This document shows, piece after piece, positions 8,234 through 16,180 of a stretch of DNA of 64,000 nucleotides (positions are counted from its first letter, which is position 1; every line of letters starts with the position of its first letter). The stretch comes from an uncultured Eubacterium sp. GTDB taxonomy: Bacteria; Bacillota; Clostridia; Lachnospirales; Lachnospiraceae. The notes under the pieces are model-generated. The model was not told where the DNA came from, searched no databases, and saw only the letters and a program-made list of their open reading frames with translations. Where the stretch lies: positions 6,734 through 70,733 of the forward strand of contig CAKRGF010000010.1 in NCBI GenBank assembly GCA_934322085.1. The letters are read 5' to 3'. The translations under genes and the position numbers were made by a program.

Positions 8234-8508
8234 CTAAAATTTCATCTTCTTCTGAAACAAGTCTGCAATAATCTGAGCCGTCTCGCTCATCTCCAAATCA
8301 TCGGATTTGATACACAAGTCATAATTATTTGCATTGCCCCAGTCAGTTTTAGTAAAATGTCTGCAGTGAATTACTCCGTCATGGTGGAGCAGATAATCCG
8401 GTATTTTGGGCTGGCTGGGTGTTAATCCGGTATCTTTGACACTTGATACAAGAGCTTTTTAAACCATCAGGTGATCGGACATCAAAAGGTAGTGAAGTGT
8501 TTTTTCAT
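8234..8508 (-). pseudogene. Decayed remnant joining a MarR-like N terminus to a cytidylate-kinase-like C terminus
   Basis: On the minus strand a good site (ATGGAGGT) precedes an ATG at 8508, but the frame fails after eight codons. One base appears lost in the A run after the start. In the corrected frame the text is LHYLLMSDHLMV, a stop, then KALVSSVKDTGLT, like a MarR regulator N terminus. It then changes to HFTKTDWGNANNYDLCIKS and QIIADLFQKKMKF, resembling the C-terminal end of cytidylate-kinase-like proteins. The simplest reading is a deletion that fused two neighbouring genes, plus a frameshift and a nonsense change. The family calls are by eye. Confidence 0.6.
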
Positions 8509-8596
8509 AATAACCTCCATAATTAGAAACCTAATCGAATGTGCACCATGAGAAACAAAAAGTCAATAGGAATTATTTTGAAAACGGAAACTTTCA

Positions 8597-8625
8597 TTGT
8601 TGCCCGGACGCAAGTGTGGTATAGT
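8597..8625 (+). promoter_or_regulatory. Sigma-A-type promoter for the TfoX-like gene
   Basis: TTGTTG at 8597-8602 and TATAGT at 8620-8625 are separated by 17 bases. The start codon of the next gene lies 27 bases downstream. Confidence 0.6.
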
Positions 8626-8651
8626 TATGCTCAAAGAGAGGTGTGAAAAAT

Positions 8652-8966
8652 ATGGCATCAAGTAAAGATTATTTACAGTTTATATTAGAACAGTTATCGG
8701 ATTTAGAAGAAATTACTTACCGCGCCATGATGGGTGAATATATTCTTTATTATCGTGGCAAAATTGTAGGTGGAATTTATGATGACAGACTACTTGTAAA
8801 ATCGGTAAAATCAGCGATATCTTATATGCCGGAGGCTGCTTATGAATTGCCTTATGAGGGCGCAAAAGAAATGTTATTTGTGGACAATGTTGACGATAAA
8901 GAGTTTTTGGCAGGACTTTTTCGTGCGATGTATGATGAATTGCCGGCACCGAAAAAGAAAAAGTAG
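8652..8966 (+). CDS. TfoX N-terminal-domain protein
   Basis: A 104-residue single-domain protein with the TfoX_N pattern: YRAMMGEYILYYRGKIVGGIYDDRLLVK (residues about 20-47, quoted in two parts: YRAMMGEYILYYRG and KIVGGIYDDRLLVK). It ends in a basic tail. The ATG at 8652 follows AGAGAGGTG at good spacing; a GTG at 8643 is less likely. In Firmicutes, stand-alone TfoX_N proteins have no settled function and are unlike the proteobacterial competence regulator, which also has a C-terminal domain. The next gene starts 22 bases later. Confidence 0.8.
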   Translation: MASSKDYLQFILEQLSDLEEITYRAMMGEYILYYRGKIVGGIYDDRLLVKSVKSAISYMPEAAYELPYEGAKEMLFVDNVDDKEFLAGLFRAMYDELPAPKKKK

Positions 8967-8988
8967 ATTATTTAGGAGGACTTACAAC

Positions 8989-9537
8989 ATGCTATACATT
9001 ATGCGCCACGGAAAAACCGATTGGAATGCATTGCACAAACTTCAGGGAAGAACGGACATCCCATTAAATGACGAAGGAAGATTAATGGCATCCAAAGCAC
9101 ACGAGGAATATAAGTCGTTGAATATCGATGTATGTTATTGTTCTCCGCTGATTCGGGCAGTGGAGACGGCGCAGATTGTGCTGAAAAACAGGGGAATTCC
9201 AATTATAACAGATGAACGGCTGGTAGAGATGAGCTTTGGTGATTATGAGGGAATTGAAAATAGTTTTAAAATTCCGGATTGTCCAATTAACCTTATCTTT
9301 CACAAACCGCAGGAATACATAGAATCAATTGGTGGGGCGGAAACATTTGCAGAGCTTTTTGCGAGAACAGGTTCCTTTCTGAAGGAAGTAATAGAACCTC
9401 AATTGCAGGAAGGAAAGGATGTTCTTATTGTGGGACATGGCGCGATGAATTCCAGTATTATATGTCAGGTTAAGAATAAGCCAATCGAGGAGTTTTGGAG
9501 TGCGGGGCTTGAACAGTGTAAGATTTTACAATTGTAA
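8989..9537 (+). CDS. Histidine phosphatase family protein (phosphoglycerate-mutase-like)
   Basis: A 182-residue protein with the RHG catalytic triplet at residues 6-8 (MLYIMRHGKTDW). LQGRTDIPLNDEGR follows, then SPLIRAVETA and the second catalytic His in VGHGAMN near residue 150. The ATG follows TTAGGAGGA. A longer frame starting within the TfoX gene is not used. The substrate is unknown; the superfamily includes mutases and small-molecule phosphatases. Confidence 0.88.
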   Translation: MLYIMRHGKTDWNALHKLQGRTDIPLNDEGRLMASKAHEEYKSLNIDVCYCSPLIRAVETAQIVLKNRGIPIITDERLVEMSFGDYEGIENSFKIPDCPINLIFHKPQEYIESIGGAETFAELFARTGSFLKEVIEPQLQEGKDVLIVGHGAMNSSIICQVKNKPIEEFWSAGLEQCKILQL

Positions 9538-9654
9538 ATTGAGAGGAACCGGGGAGAAGGAATTAAAAGCTGACAATGTGGTTAGTCTATGCTAACTTTG
9601 AACTGACAGAAAAGAGTGGGATTATCATTCGAATAAGATACTGGAGGAAGAGCA

Positions 9655-10584
9655 ATGAAAAAGTTATTTTTTGAAACCGAAAAAGATGGGTTTTATGGAA
9701 CTTATTATGAAAATCCCAAAGGTTCAGACTGTGCGGTTATTGGATTGTTTGGAGATGACCCCAATGATTATATGGCGAAATGCGGGACAAAATGGCTTCA
9801 TAAAAATGGTGTCAATGTCCTTTGTATGTCGCCGGGAAAGAAAAATTACAGCCATGTAAATTTCCCGCTCGAACGTATTGAGACGGCAATCCAGTGGCTG
9901 AAAAATAAAGGAAATCAAAAAATCGGAATTATGGGAATGAGTACAGCGGGTATGGATGCTCTTGTTGCAGCTTCTTTCTTTTCGGATATTACGCTGACAT
10001 TTGCGCTTACTCCTAGTGATTTTGTATGGCAGGGATTTGAACAGGGAGAAAAAGATGGATGCAAGGAATGGCCGGTCCCGGGAGCGTCCACTCTTTCATG
10101 GAAGGGAGAGCCCCTTGCTTATATGCCATTTGTATATAAGCATCCGGTATACTGGCAGAAAATTCAGGAAGAAACAAAAGGTTCCGGTGATATTGAACGC
10201 AGCACCTGCCTGTTTATTGATTCTGAAAATGCAAGAGAACATACCGAAGAGGAAATGATTCCGGTTGAGAATATAAAGGGAAGACTGTTTCTTGTAGGAG
10301 CCGAGGATGATTCCTTCTGGGAAACAGGAAAATACATCCGCCGTATGGATGAGCGGTTAAAAGAGCGCCCGCATACCTGTGAGTATGTGCCACTCGTGTA
10401 TGAACACGGAACTCACTTTGTACTGCCGGAATCCCTGCTTCGCAAGGCTTTGCCGGTGGGACTTAAATTTGTGATGCGATTTATTTTCAAAGCGGCAAAA
10501 GAATATCCAAATGAGTGTGAAAAAACGCGAAAAGATATTGACAGAAGACTTTCTTCTGCCCTAAAAGAGTGGCGGGAAGAGTAG
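9655..10584 (+). CDS. Alpha/beta hydrolase, acyl-CoA thioester hydrolase (BAAT) C-terminal type
   Basis: A 309-residue alpha/beta hydrolase. The nucleophile elbow is GMSTAG at about residues 95-100 (Ser in the centre), and the catalytic His is expected in YEHGTHFVLP near residue 262. The general layout fits the BAAT C-terminal family, here without the N-terminal BAAT domain. A CTGGAGGAAG site precedes the ATG. It lies with the phosphatase and TfoX genes between the two 53-bp-period arrays. Thioesterase, acyltransferase or peptidase activity are all possible. Confidence 0.75.
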   Translation: MKKLFFETEKDGFYGTYYENPKGSDCAVIGLFGDDPNDYMAKCGTKWLHKNGVNVLCMSPGKKNYSHVNFPLERIETAIQWLKNKGNQKIGIMGMSTAGMDALVAASFFSDITLTFALTPSDFVWQGFEQGEKDGCKEWPVPGASTLSWKGEPLAYMPFVYKHPVYWQKIQEETKGSGDIERSTCLFIDSENAREHTEEEMIPVENIKGRLFLVGAEDDSFWETGKYIRRMDERLKERPHTCEYVPLVYEHGTHFVLPESLLRKALPVGLKFVMRFIFKAAKEYPNECEKTRKDIDRRLSSALKEWREE

Positions 10585-10619
10585 ATTATGAAACTTTTGC
10601 AAGGAGATATTTGCAGTTA

Positions 10620-10867
10620 GTTGACCTGATTTGGGAAAATAGTAAATTCAGTCAACCACTTTATAGATAAAAGTTGACTTAAAAATTGCTTTTTGCCAAA
10701 TAGGTCATCAAAAGTGACTAAAGTAAATGACTGTATTTAAGATAATGCAAATTTAGATCAACAAATATATTGTAAAAGTTGACTTAATTAGAGAAAAAGT
10801 AGAAAAAAGTCAAATAGAAGCCGGATTTTGGTTGACCGTTGTTGTGATTTTAATAAAACAGGTCAAC
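10620..10867. repeat. 53-bp-period array of alternating GTTGAC/GTCAAC motifs, copy 2
   Basis: GTTGAC-like sites start at 10620, 10673, 10726 (degenerate AATGAC), 10778 and 10831. GTCAAC-like sites start at 10651, 10704 (GTCATC), 10757 (ATCAAC), 10809 (GTCAAA) and 10862. Steps are 31 and 21-22 bp, period 52-53. The units align one to one with the array at 7918; both third units read AATGACTGTATTT. The two arrays are in direct orientation and enclose 2.45 kb. Confidence 0.9.
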
Positions 10868-10929
10868 ACAGTGTTTCCGTTTCTTTTTTTATCATACGAC
10901 GGTGCAGCCAAATTACATAATACATAAAA

Positions 10930-10961
10930 AAAGACGCCCGAAGTCTGGGAAAACTTCGGGC
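10930..10961 (-). terminator. Terminator of the minus-strand AbrB-family gene
   Basis: GCCCGAAGT (10936-10944) pairs perfectly with ACTTCGGGC (10953-10961). On the minus strand the stem is followed by GTC and a run of seven T. Confidence 0.85.
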
Positions 10962-10982
10962 AAACACTAAAGGGATATATGA

Positions 10983-11243
10983 TTAAATTAAACCAGCAAG
11001 CTTTGATAATTCACGGATTGATTCTTTGGAAACTAATTTTCCTTTGTACTCAATCAAATCCTCTTCAGAACCAGTAAAAATATCCTGTTTCTGTCTTTCA
11101 CATTTTCTTAAAATAATTTTGTCATCTTCAGTATATATTTCCAATAATTCGCGGTCTTTAAATCCTAAAGACTTACGAAGTTCTTTTGGCAGAGTAATAC
11201 GTCCGACTGCATCTAACTGTCTTGCAATACCTGTTTCTGTCAT
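10983..11243 (-). CDS. AbrB/MazE/SpoVT-family transition-state-type regulator
   Basis: An 86-residue DNA-binding protein with an N-terminal swapped-hairpin AbrB domain (GIARQLDAVGRITLPKELRK, residues 4-23) and a short C-terminal tail. The start at 11243 follows CAAAGGAG; an upstream TTG at 11282 in the same frame lies within the promoter and is rejected. The gene occupies the place of abrB after rsmI in Bacillus but is separated from rsmI by the accessory block and is on the opposite strand. It is probably a global transition-state regulator; targets are unknown. Confidence 0.88.
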   Translation of the reverse strand: MTETGIARQLDAVGRITLPKELRKSLGFKDRELLEIYTEDDKIILRKCERQKQDIFTGSEEDLIEYKGKLVSKESIRELSKLAGLI

Positions 11244-11281
11244 AGGTTTACTCCTTTGAAAAACTTTTTTTAACGTAGTCA

Positions 11282-11310
11282 ACTATAGTACGTTTTTGAC
11301 ATTTTGTCAA
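11282..11310 (-). promoter_or_regulatory. Sigma-A promoter of the AbrB-family gene
   Basis: On the minus strand TTGACA (11305-11310) and TATAGT (11282-11287) are spaced by 17 bases, a near-consensus promoter. The -35 is part of a small palindrome (TTGACAAAATGTCAA) that could serve as an operator, possibly for autoregulation. Confidence 0.8.
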
Positions 11311-11466
11311 GTGATTCGACGATTAAAAGAGTATAAAAAAATAATGAAAAAGAATAGACCTTTTTTATGACACACGGATGCATATAATAATAAGAAAAGG
11401 ATGCTTTATTTTTTGTCCTAAAAGTGATAAAATGAAAATGATTAATTTGTGAAAGGAGTGTGTTTC

Positions 11467-12372
11467 ATGAAAAAGAGGAAAAAGGGATTATGGATTCTTG
11501 GTTTTATGTGTGCGATGATATGCGGTATCGTGTTGTCGAACAGTAAAAGTCAGGCAAAGACAATCATTTATCCAACCGTAGCAAGCGGGAAACTGGTCAA
11601 GGAAAGTAATCATTGTGTGATTGATTATTCCAATACAGCAGACGGATATGTGATGGCTAAGTTTAAAAAAGCACTGGGCCCTACGTTAAAATGCGTTGTT
11701 ACAACAGGGGGACAGGCGTTGAATGATGGTTACAAATATACACTTTCTGTAAATAAATATCAGGTTATTCCGTTAACTGAGGGAAATACAACTTATACGA
11801 TTTACCTTCTTTATGAAGTTGGTGGACGCTATGCCATGGAGATGACCCTGAAAGTAAATGTTAAGATGACGGACCAGTTTGGACCGTATCTGCGGCCGAA
11901 TCAGTTTGTGAATTATACCAAAAGCACGAAAGTTGTAAAAAAAGCAGCCTCGATTACAAAAAGTTGTAAAAACGATTTGGCAAAGGTAAAAAAGGTATAC
12001 AACTATGTTATTAAAAATTATAAATATGACAAAAAACTTGCCAAGACAGTAAAGCCTGGTTATGTGCCGAATTTGAATAAGATTTACAAGAAGAAAAAAG
12101 GAATCTGTTTTGATTATGCGGCAGTAATGACTGCGATGCTGCGAAGTCAGGGAGTTCCGACAAAACTAATTGTAGGTTATACCGGGAATGCGTATCATGC
12201 ATGGATAAACGTGTATTCCAAGAAAAAAGGACGCATTTCCAAAATGATTTATTTTAATGGTAAGAAATGGAAACTGATGGACCCTACATTTGCTTCAACC
12301 AGTAAATCAAGTAAGTCCATTATGAAATACATAGGAAATGGTAGAAATTACAAAGAAAAATTGAGTTACTAA
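11467..12372 (+). CDS. Secreted transglutaminase-like domain protein
   Basis: A 301-residue protein with a signal peptide (lysine-rich start, hydrophobic stretch about residues 8-26). A transglutaminase-like core is in the C-terminal half: Cys in KGICFDYAAVMTAM (about 213), His in NAYHAWIN (about 244) and Asp in LMDPTF (about 272) form the triad. The ATG at 11467 follows GAAAGGAGTG; a GTG at 11449 is less likely. It ends 15 bases before the pilus-type cluster and may be cotranscribed with it. In this family both proteolysis and cross-linking are known; which applies is unclear. Confidence 0.82.
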   Translation: MKKRKKGLWILGFMCAMICGIVLSNSKSQAKTIIYPTVASGKLVKESNHCVIDYSNTADGYVMAKFKKALGPTLKCVVTTGGQALNDGYKYTLSVNKYQVIPLTEGNTTYTIYLLYEVGGRYAMEMTLKVNVKMTDQFGPYLRPNQFVNYTKSTKVVKKAASITKSCKNDLAKVKKVYNYVIKNYKYDKKLAKTVKPGYVPNLNKIYKKKKGICFDYAAVMTAMLRSQGVPTKLIVGYTGNAYHAWINVYSKKKGRISKMIYFNGKKWKLMDPTFASTSKSSKSIMKYIGNGRNYKEKLSY

Positions 12373-12387
12373 TCAGGGGAGTGTGTC

Positions 12388-13434
12388 ATGAGTAAGCAAA
12401 CAGTAAGTAATGAGTATGTTTCTGCTTTTTGTCTGGAAATGTCGCTTTTACTGCATGCCGGCATTGGAATCGAAGACGGATTGTATCTTTTGATTGAGGA
12501 CGAAAAGGACAAAAAAAGCAAAAAAATGCTAGAGCAGCTAGCGGATTTGGTGACGGATGGAAGACCATTTTCCGAAGCGGTACGAGAGGCTGGTACGTTT
12601 CCGAAGTATGTTGGCGATATGATTGAAACTGGTGAGGAGACAGGGCGATTAGAGCAGTCCTTTCAGGCACTGGCAGATTATTACGACAGGCAGCAGCAAT
12701 TGATGTCGCAGGTTCGCAGTGCTCTTCTGTATCCGTTCATATTGATGATTTTGATGTTAGTAATTTTAGTTGTGCTGCTTGTTAAGGTACTTCCGATTTT
12801 CAATCAGGTCTATGAGCAGCTTGGCGGTACGATGGGCGGCACGGCGAAACTTTTACTGCGGTTTGGTGACTGGCTTGGAAGTATCATGCCGGTATTGTGC
12901 GGTATCATTTTTGCCATTGTTTTGGTGGCAGCAGTGATTGCTTGCAGCAAGAGGGCAAGAGGCTTTTTCGTGAAGTTGTATAAAAAAGTTTTTGGCGGAC
13001 ACGGAATTGTGCGCCGGATGGGTGAAGCAAGATTTGCGTCAGCGATGGCGATGGGAATGATGAGTGGATTAAATACCGAAGATGCATTCCGTACGGCGAT
13101 GCTTTTTCAGGATGTAAATCAAAAGACGAAGAAGCGTTATGAGAAATGTCTTGAGATGCTGGAAGTGGGCGAACCGATGGCGAAGTCCTTCCGTGAAAAT
13201 GAAGTGTTGGAAGCGTCATTTTGCCGGATATTAGATTTGGGTGCCAAAAGTGGTACATCCGATACGGCGATGGCAGAAATTTCACGGCGTATGGACGACA
13301 GAGTGCAGTTGGAAATTGCACGAAAAGTTGGTAGGATTGAGCCTACGATTGTCATTATTACCTCCATTCTCGTAGGCATTGTTTTGATAACCGTAATGCT
13401 GCCGTTGATTCATATCATGTCTTCAATTGGATAG
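12388..13434 (+). CDS. Type II secretion/type IV pilus inner-membrane platform protein (GspF/PilC family)
   Basis: A 348-residue protein with two GspF repeats: cytoplasmic helical domains at about residues 10-105 and 210-310, each followed by hydrophobic segments (about 110-135, 165-190 and 320-345). Motifs such as MIETGEETGRLEQSFQALADYYD are typical of PilC/GspF. In pilus systems it sits in the inner membrane and links the ATPase to pilin handling. It is slightly shorter than usual PilC (about 400). It heads a close-packed set of small pilin-like genes ending with pilT. Confidence 0.88.
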   Translation: MSKQTVSNEYVSAFCLEMSLLLHAGIGIEDGLYLLIEDEKDKKSKKMLEQLADLVTDGRPFSEAVREAGTFPKYVGDMIETGEETGRLEQSFQALADYYDRQQQLMSQVRSALLYPFILMILMLVILVVLLVKVLPIFNQVYEQLGGTMGGTAKLLLRFGDWLGSIMPVLCGIIFAIVLVAAVIACSKRARGFFVKLYKKVFGGHGIVRRMGEARFASAMAMGMMSGLNTEDAFRTAMLFQDVNQKTKKRYEKCLEMLEVGEPMAKSFRENEVLEASFCRILDLGAKSGTSDTAMAEISRRMDDRVQLEIARKVGRIEPTIVIITSILVGIVLITVMLPLIHIMSSIG

Positions 13435-13439
13435 GATGG

Positions 13440-13772
13440 ATGAAAATGAAGAAACAGAGAAGTTTTCTAATCATAAAAATTGTATTACTGATAGCGGTGA
13501 TTGGCGGTCTGCTTTATGCGATGAATGCTGGGGCGGCAAAATTGAATCAGGGGCAGGAGGCAGAGAGCATGAAACAGCTTGAAAACTCCATTCGCAAGGC
13601 AACGATGACCTGCTATGCGACAGAAGGCGTATATCCGCCTACCCTTGAATATTTAAAGAAAAATTATGGAATCCAGATTGATGAAAGCCGTTTTACCGTC
13701 TTTTATGAAGTATTTGCCAAAAATTTGATGCCGGAAATTACAGTAATGGAAAATCAGGAGCGGGTCGATTAG
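13440..13772 (+). CDS. Small membrane-anchored protein of the pilus-type cluster
   Basis: A 110-residue protein with a basic start and one N-terminal transmembrane segment (about residues 9-28), then a soluble part including CYATEGVYPPTLEYLKKNYG near residues 58-77. The CYATEG-YPP-LEYL phrase is like that of pseudopilin-type globular domains, where a short peptide near the helix end precedes beta strands. No prepilin peptidase site (G before a phenylalanine-type residue with Glu at +5) is evident. It starts 5 bases after the GspF-like gene. I do not recognise a named family. Confidence 0.6.
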   Translation: MKMKKQRSFLIIKIVLLIAVIGGLLYAMNAGAAKLNQGQEAESMKQLENSIRKATMTCYATEGVYPPTLEYLKKNYGIQIDESRFTVFYEVFAKNLMPEITVMENQERVD

Positions 13773-13774
13773 CA

Positions 13775-14287
13775 ATGAAGAGAAGCAGCCAGAAACATAG
13801 TATTGAAAATGTATTTGTTCTTGTGTTGTTTGCCATTTTCGCCATGACCGTAGTGGCAGTTTTAGCACTGGGAGCAAATCAGTATAAAAGCTTGGTTGAG
13901 CGTGATAATAATGCGTACAATAAAAGAATTATCACGTCTTATGTGTCTGCCCAGATTCGCGGTTACGACAGGACGGATGCTGTGGAAGTAGGCGGATTTG
14001 CTTCGCCAGGTGCGCAAGATGAGGTAAATACGCTGCATCTTTTGGAGAAAATCGATGGCATCCGGTATGATTTGAAAATTTATTATTATCAGGGTAAGGT
14101 GTATGAGTTGTTTGCCGCCGAGGATGCTGAAATGAAACCAGAGGATGGTGTGGCGATTATGGATGCGAAAGATTTGCATTTTGAAAAGAAAGGAAGTCTC
14201 ATACGAATTACATCAAAAGATAGTGAAGGCCGACAGAATGAGGCAACCGTTTCTCTGCGAAGTGAGGAAAGCGGGGTGGCATCGTGA
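13775..14287 (+). CDS. DUF4860-like membrane protein, pilin-like
   Basis: A 170-residue protein with a single N-terminal hydrophobic helix (about residues 12-33, with HSIENVFVLVLF at its start) and a soluble C-terminal part. The layout and neighbours fit DUF4860, a Clostridia family found beside GspF and PilT-like genes. The start is 2 bases after the previous stop, and its end overlaps the next gene by 4 bases. A pseudopilin role is inferred from context. Confidence 0.6.
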   Translation: MKRSSQKHSIENVFVLVLFAIFAMTVVAVLALGANQYKSLVERDNNAYNKRIITSYVSAQIRGYDRTDAVEVGGFASPGAQDEVNTLHLLEKIDGIRYDLKIYYYQGKVYELFAAEDAEMKPEDGVAIMDAKDLHFEKKGSLIRITSKDSEGRQNEATVSLRSEESGVAS

Positions 14288-14685
14288 ATTATGAAAGAAG
14301 CAAAGCTCCATTAGCGTTGATGGAGCAGATTATTATGATTTTAGTGTTTGCGCTGGCGGCAGCAGTGTGTTTGCAGGCATTTGCCTATGCAAACGGGTTG
14401 TCTAGACGCGGTGAAAAAGAAAATATTGCGGCAGCCCATGCGCAGGAAGTAATAGAGATGTGCAAAGCGTGTGCCGGCGACTGGCAGAAAGTAGTATGGG
14501 AAATGCCCGGTCAGATTGAGGGAGATACTTTGAAAATTCCTTTTGAGCAGGACCACATGACGGTTCAAATAACAAAGACGGATGCAAATGAGTATTTAAT
14601 AAATGCAAAAGTTATTGTTTTTGATGAAGATAAGAAAGAGATTTATCATATTGCGGCAGCGTGGCAGAGAGGGGGCACATCATGA
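14284..14685 (+). CDS. Small pilin-like membrane protein
   Basis: A 133-residue protein starting at a GTG that overlaps the previous stop. The N terminus reads KAP-LALMEQIIMILVFAL, where a Glu sits at position 5 after a Pro, which looks like a type IV prepilin N terminus with Pro in place of the usual Gly before the cut site. A 20-residue hydrophobic helix follows, then a soluble domain with CKACAGDW near residues 60-67. The function is inferred only from this N terminus and the operon. Confidence 0.55.
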   Translation: MNYERSKAPLALMEQIIMILVFALAAAVCLQAFAYANGLSRRGEKENIAAAHAQEVIEMCKACAGDWQKVVWEMPGQIEGDTLKIPFEQDHMTVQITKTDANEYLINAKVIVFDEDKKEIYHIAAAWQRGGTS

Positions 14686-15095
14686 AAAAACGAAAGCTCT
14701 CATTCACAAGTGTAGGCGGCAGTTCAATTCTGACGATTTTTGCCGTATTATGTTTTCTAGTTTTTGCTCTTTTGTCGCTGTCGACGGCAAAAGCTAACTA
14801 TAACCTGTCAGAAAAATCAGTAAAAGCAGTAAGTAATTACTATACAGCAGATACGAAAGCAGAAGAGATATATTCACAGATTCGGGCAGGAAATATGCCG
14901 GATGGTGTGAAAAAAAAAGAAAGTTCTTATACTTACACGTGTGCGATTGATGATAAGCAAAAACTGTTTGTTGAAATCAAAAAACAAAAAGGGAAATTTC
15001 ATGTAGTAAAGTGGGAGAAGCAGTATACCGGTGAGTGGAAACCGGATGATACCATCAATGTTTGGGATGGAATGGAACAAATGCTTCCAGACTAA
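14682..15095 (+). CDS. Small pilin-like membrane protein
   Basis: A 137-residue protein. The ATG at 14682 overlaps the previous stop (ATGA), and the ribosome site AGAGGGGGC lies within the upstream gene. It has a basic start, FTSVGGSSILTIFAVLCF (residues 8-25) leading into a transmembrane helix, and a soluble part rich in Lys and Tyr. The GG before the hydrophobic helix could be a prepilin-like cut site but the usual Glu at +5 is missing. It is of unknown family. Confidence 0.55.
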   Translation: MKKRKLSFTSVGGSSILTIFAVLCFLVFALLSLSTAKANYNLSEKSVKAVSNYYTADTKAEEIYSQIRAGNMPDGVKKKESSYTYTCAIDDKQKLFVEIKKQKGKFHVVKWEKQYTGEWKPDDTINVWDGMEQMLPD

Positions 15096-15112
15096 AGAAA
15101 GAGAGAAAAGAT

Positions 15113-16180
15113 ATGGAACGTTTAGTGGAAATATTAAGAAAAGCAGTCTCTGATGGGGCATCGGATATTTTTATTGTTGCCGGTGGTGCATTGAGTTATA
15201 AGGTGGATGGTGAGATTCATCCAATGGAAGCTTCGGCAGGACGTCTGATGCCGGATGATACAAAGGTGCTTTTAGATGAAATTTATGAGTGTGCCCGCCG
15301 GGAGAAAACTCATTTTTTAAAAGAAGGAGACGATGATTTTTCCTTTGCGATTGAGGATTTGGCGAGATTTCGTGTGAATTCATATTTTCAGCGTGGTTCA
15401 CAGGCGGCGGTTATTCGTGTTGTTTCGTTCCAGATTCCGGATTATAAGGAATTAGGGATTCCGGAAGAGGTAATTGCCCTGTCGAAATTACAGCATGGCA
15501 TGATTATTATTTCAGGAACGGCTGGAAGCGGAAAATCGACGACACAGGCGTGTATCATTGATGCGATTAACAAAGAGCGTGAGGCGCATATTATTACGCT
15601 GGAGGATCCGATTGAATATTTGCACCGCAATCAGAAATCATTAATCAGCCAGCGTGAAATTGCGATTGATACCGAGAATTATCTGACCGGGCTTCGCGCG
15701 TGCCTGCGTCAGGCACCGGATGTTATTCTGTTAGGGGAAATGCGTGATGCGGAAACGATTCGTACGGCGATGACCGCAGCAGAAACCGGACATCTCGTTA
15801 TTGCAACACTGCACACCAAGGGTGCGGTAAATACGATCGACCGAATTGTAGATTCCTTCCCGGCAGACCAGCAGGACCAGATTAAAATCCAGCTCTCGCT
15901 TGTGTTAGACTGCATTGTTTCCCAGCAGTTACTGCAGAGAGAAGGCGGCGGCATGATTCCGGCAGTGGAGATTATGAAAATTGTGCCAGCGATTCAGAAC
16001 ATGATTCGAGACAGTAAAAACTATCAGATTGATAATGTCATTCAGACGTCTGGAGAACAGGGAATGGTTTCGATGGACCAGTACATTTTGAAACTGTACC
16101 GGAAAGGTGAAATCAGCGAAGAAACCGCACTTTTATCCGCCATTAATCCAGAGCAGTTAAAGAGAAAATTAAGCCGGTAA
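15113..16180 (+). CDS. pilT: PilT-family type IV pilus retraction-type ATPase
   Basis: A 355-residue secretion ATPase. Walker A GTAGSGKSTT lies at about residues 136-145, the Asp-box ITLEDPIEY near 162, Walker B in VILLGEMRD near 204, and the His box ATLHTKGAVNTIDRI near 232. Size and the AETGHLVIATLHT phrase fit PilT rather than PilB/GspE, which carry an extra N-terminal domain and a Cys-rich metal site. The ATG at 15113 follows AAAGAGAG. It abuts the convergent histidine kinase gene with no bases between the stops. No assembly ATPase or prepilin peptidase is in this window. Confidence 0.92.
   Translation: MERLVEILRKAVSDGASDIFIVAGGALSYKVDGEIHPMEASAGRLMPDDTKVLLDEIYECARREKTHFLKEGDDDFSFAIEDLARFRVNSYFQRGSQAAVIRVVSFQIPDYKELGIPEEVIALSKLQHGMIIISGTAGSGKSTTQACIIDAINKEREAHIITLEDPIEYLHRNQKSLISQREIAIDTENYLTGLRACLRQAPDVILLGEMRDAETIRTAMTAAETGHLVIATLHTKGAVNTIDRIVDSFPADQQDQIKIQLSLVLDCIVSQQLLQREGGGMIPAVEIMKIVPAIQNMIRDSKNYQIDNVIQTSGEQGMVSMDQYILKLYRKGEISEETALLSAINPEQLKRKLSR

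Noticed and set aside
8842..8988. Upstream extension of the histidine phosphatase frame into the TfoX-like gene
   Set aside because: The downstream ATG has a strong AGGAGG site and gives the normal family N terminus with RHG at 6-8.
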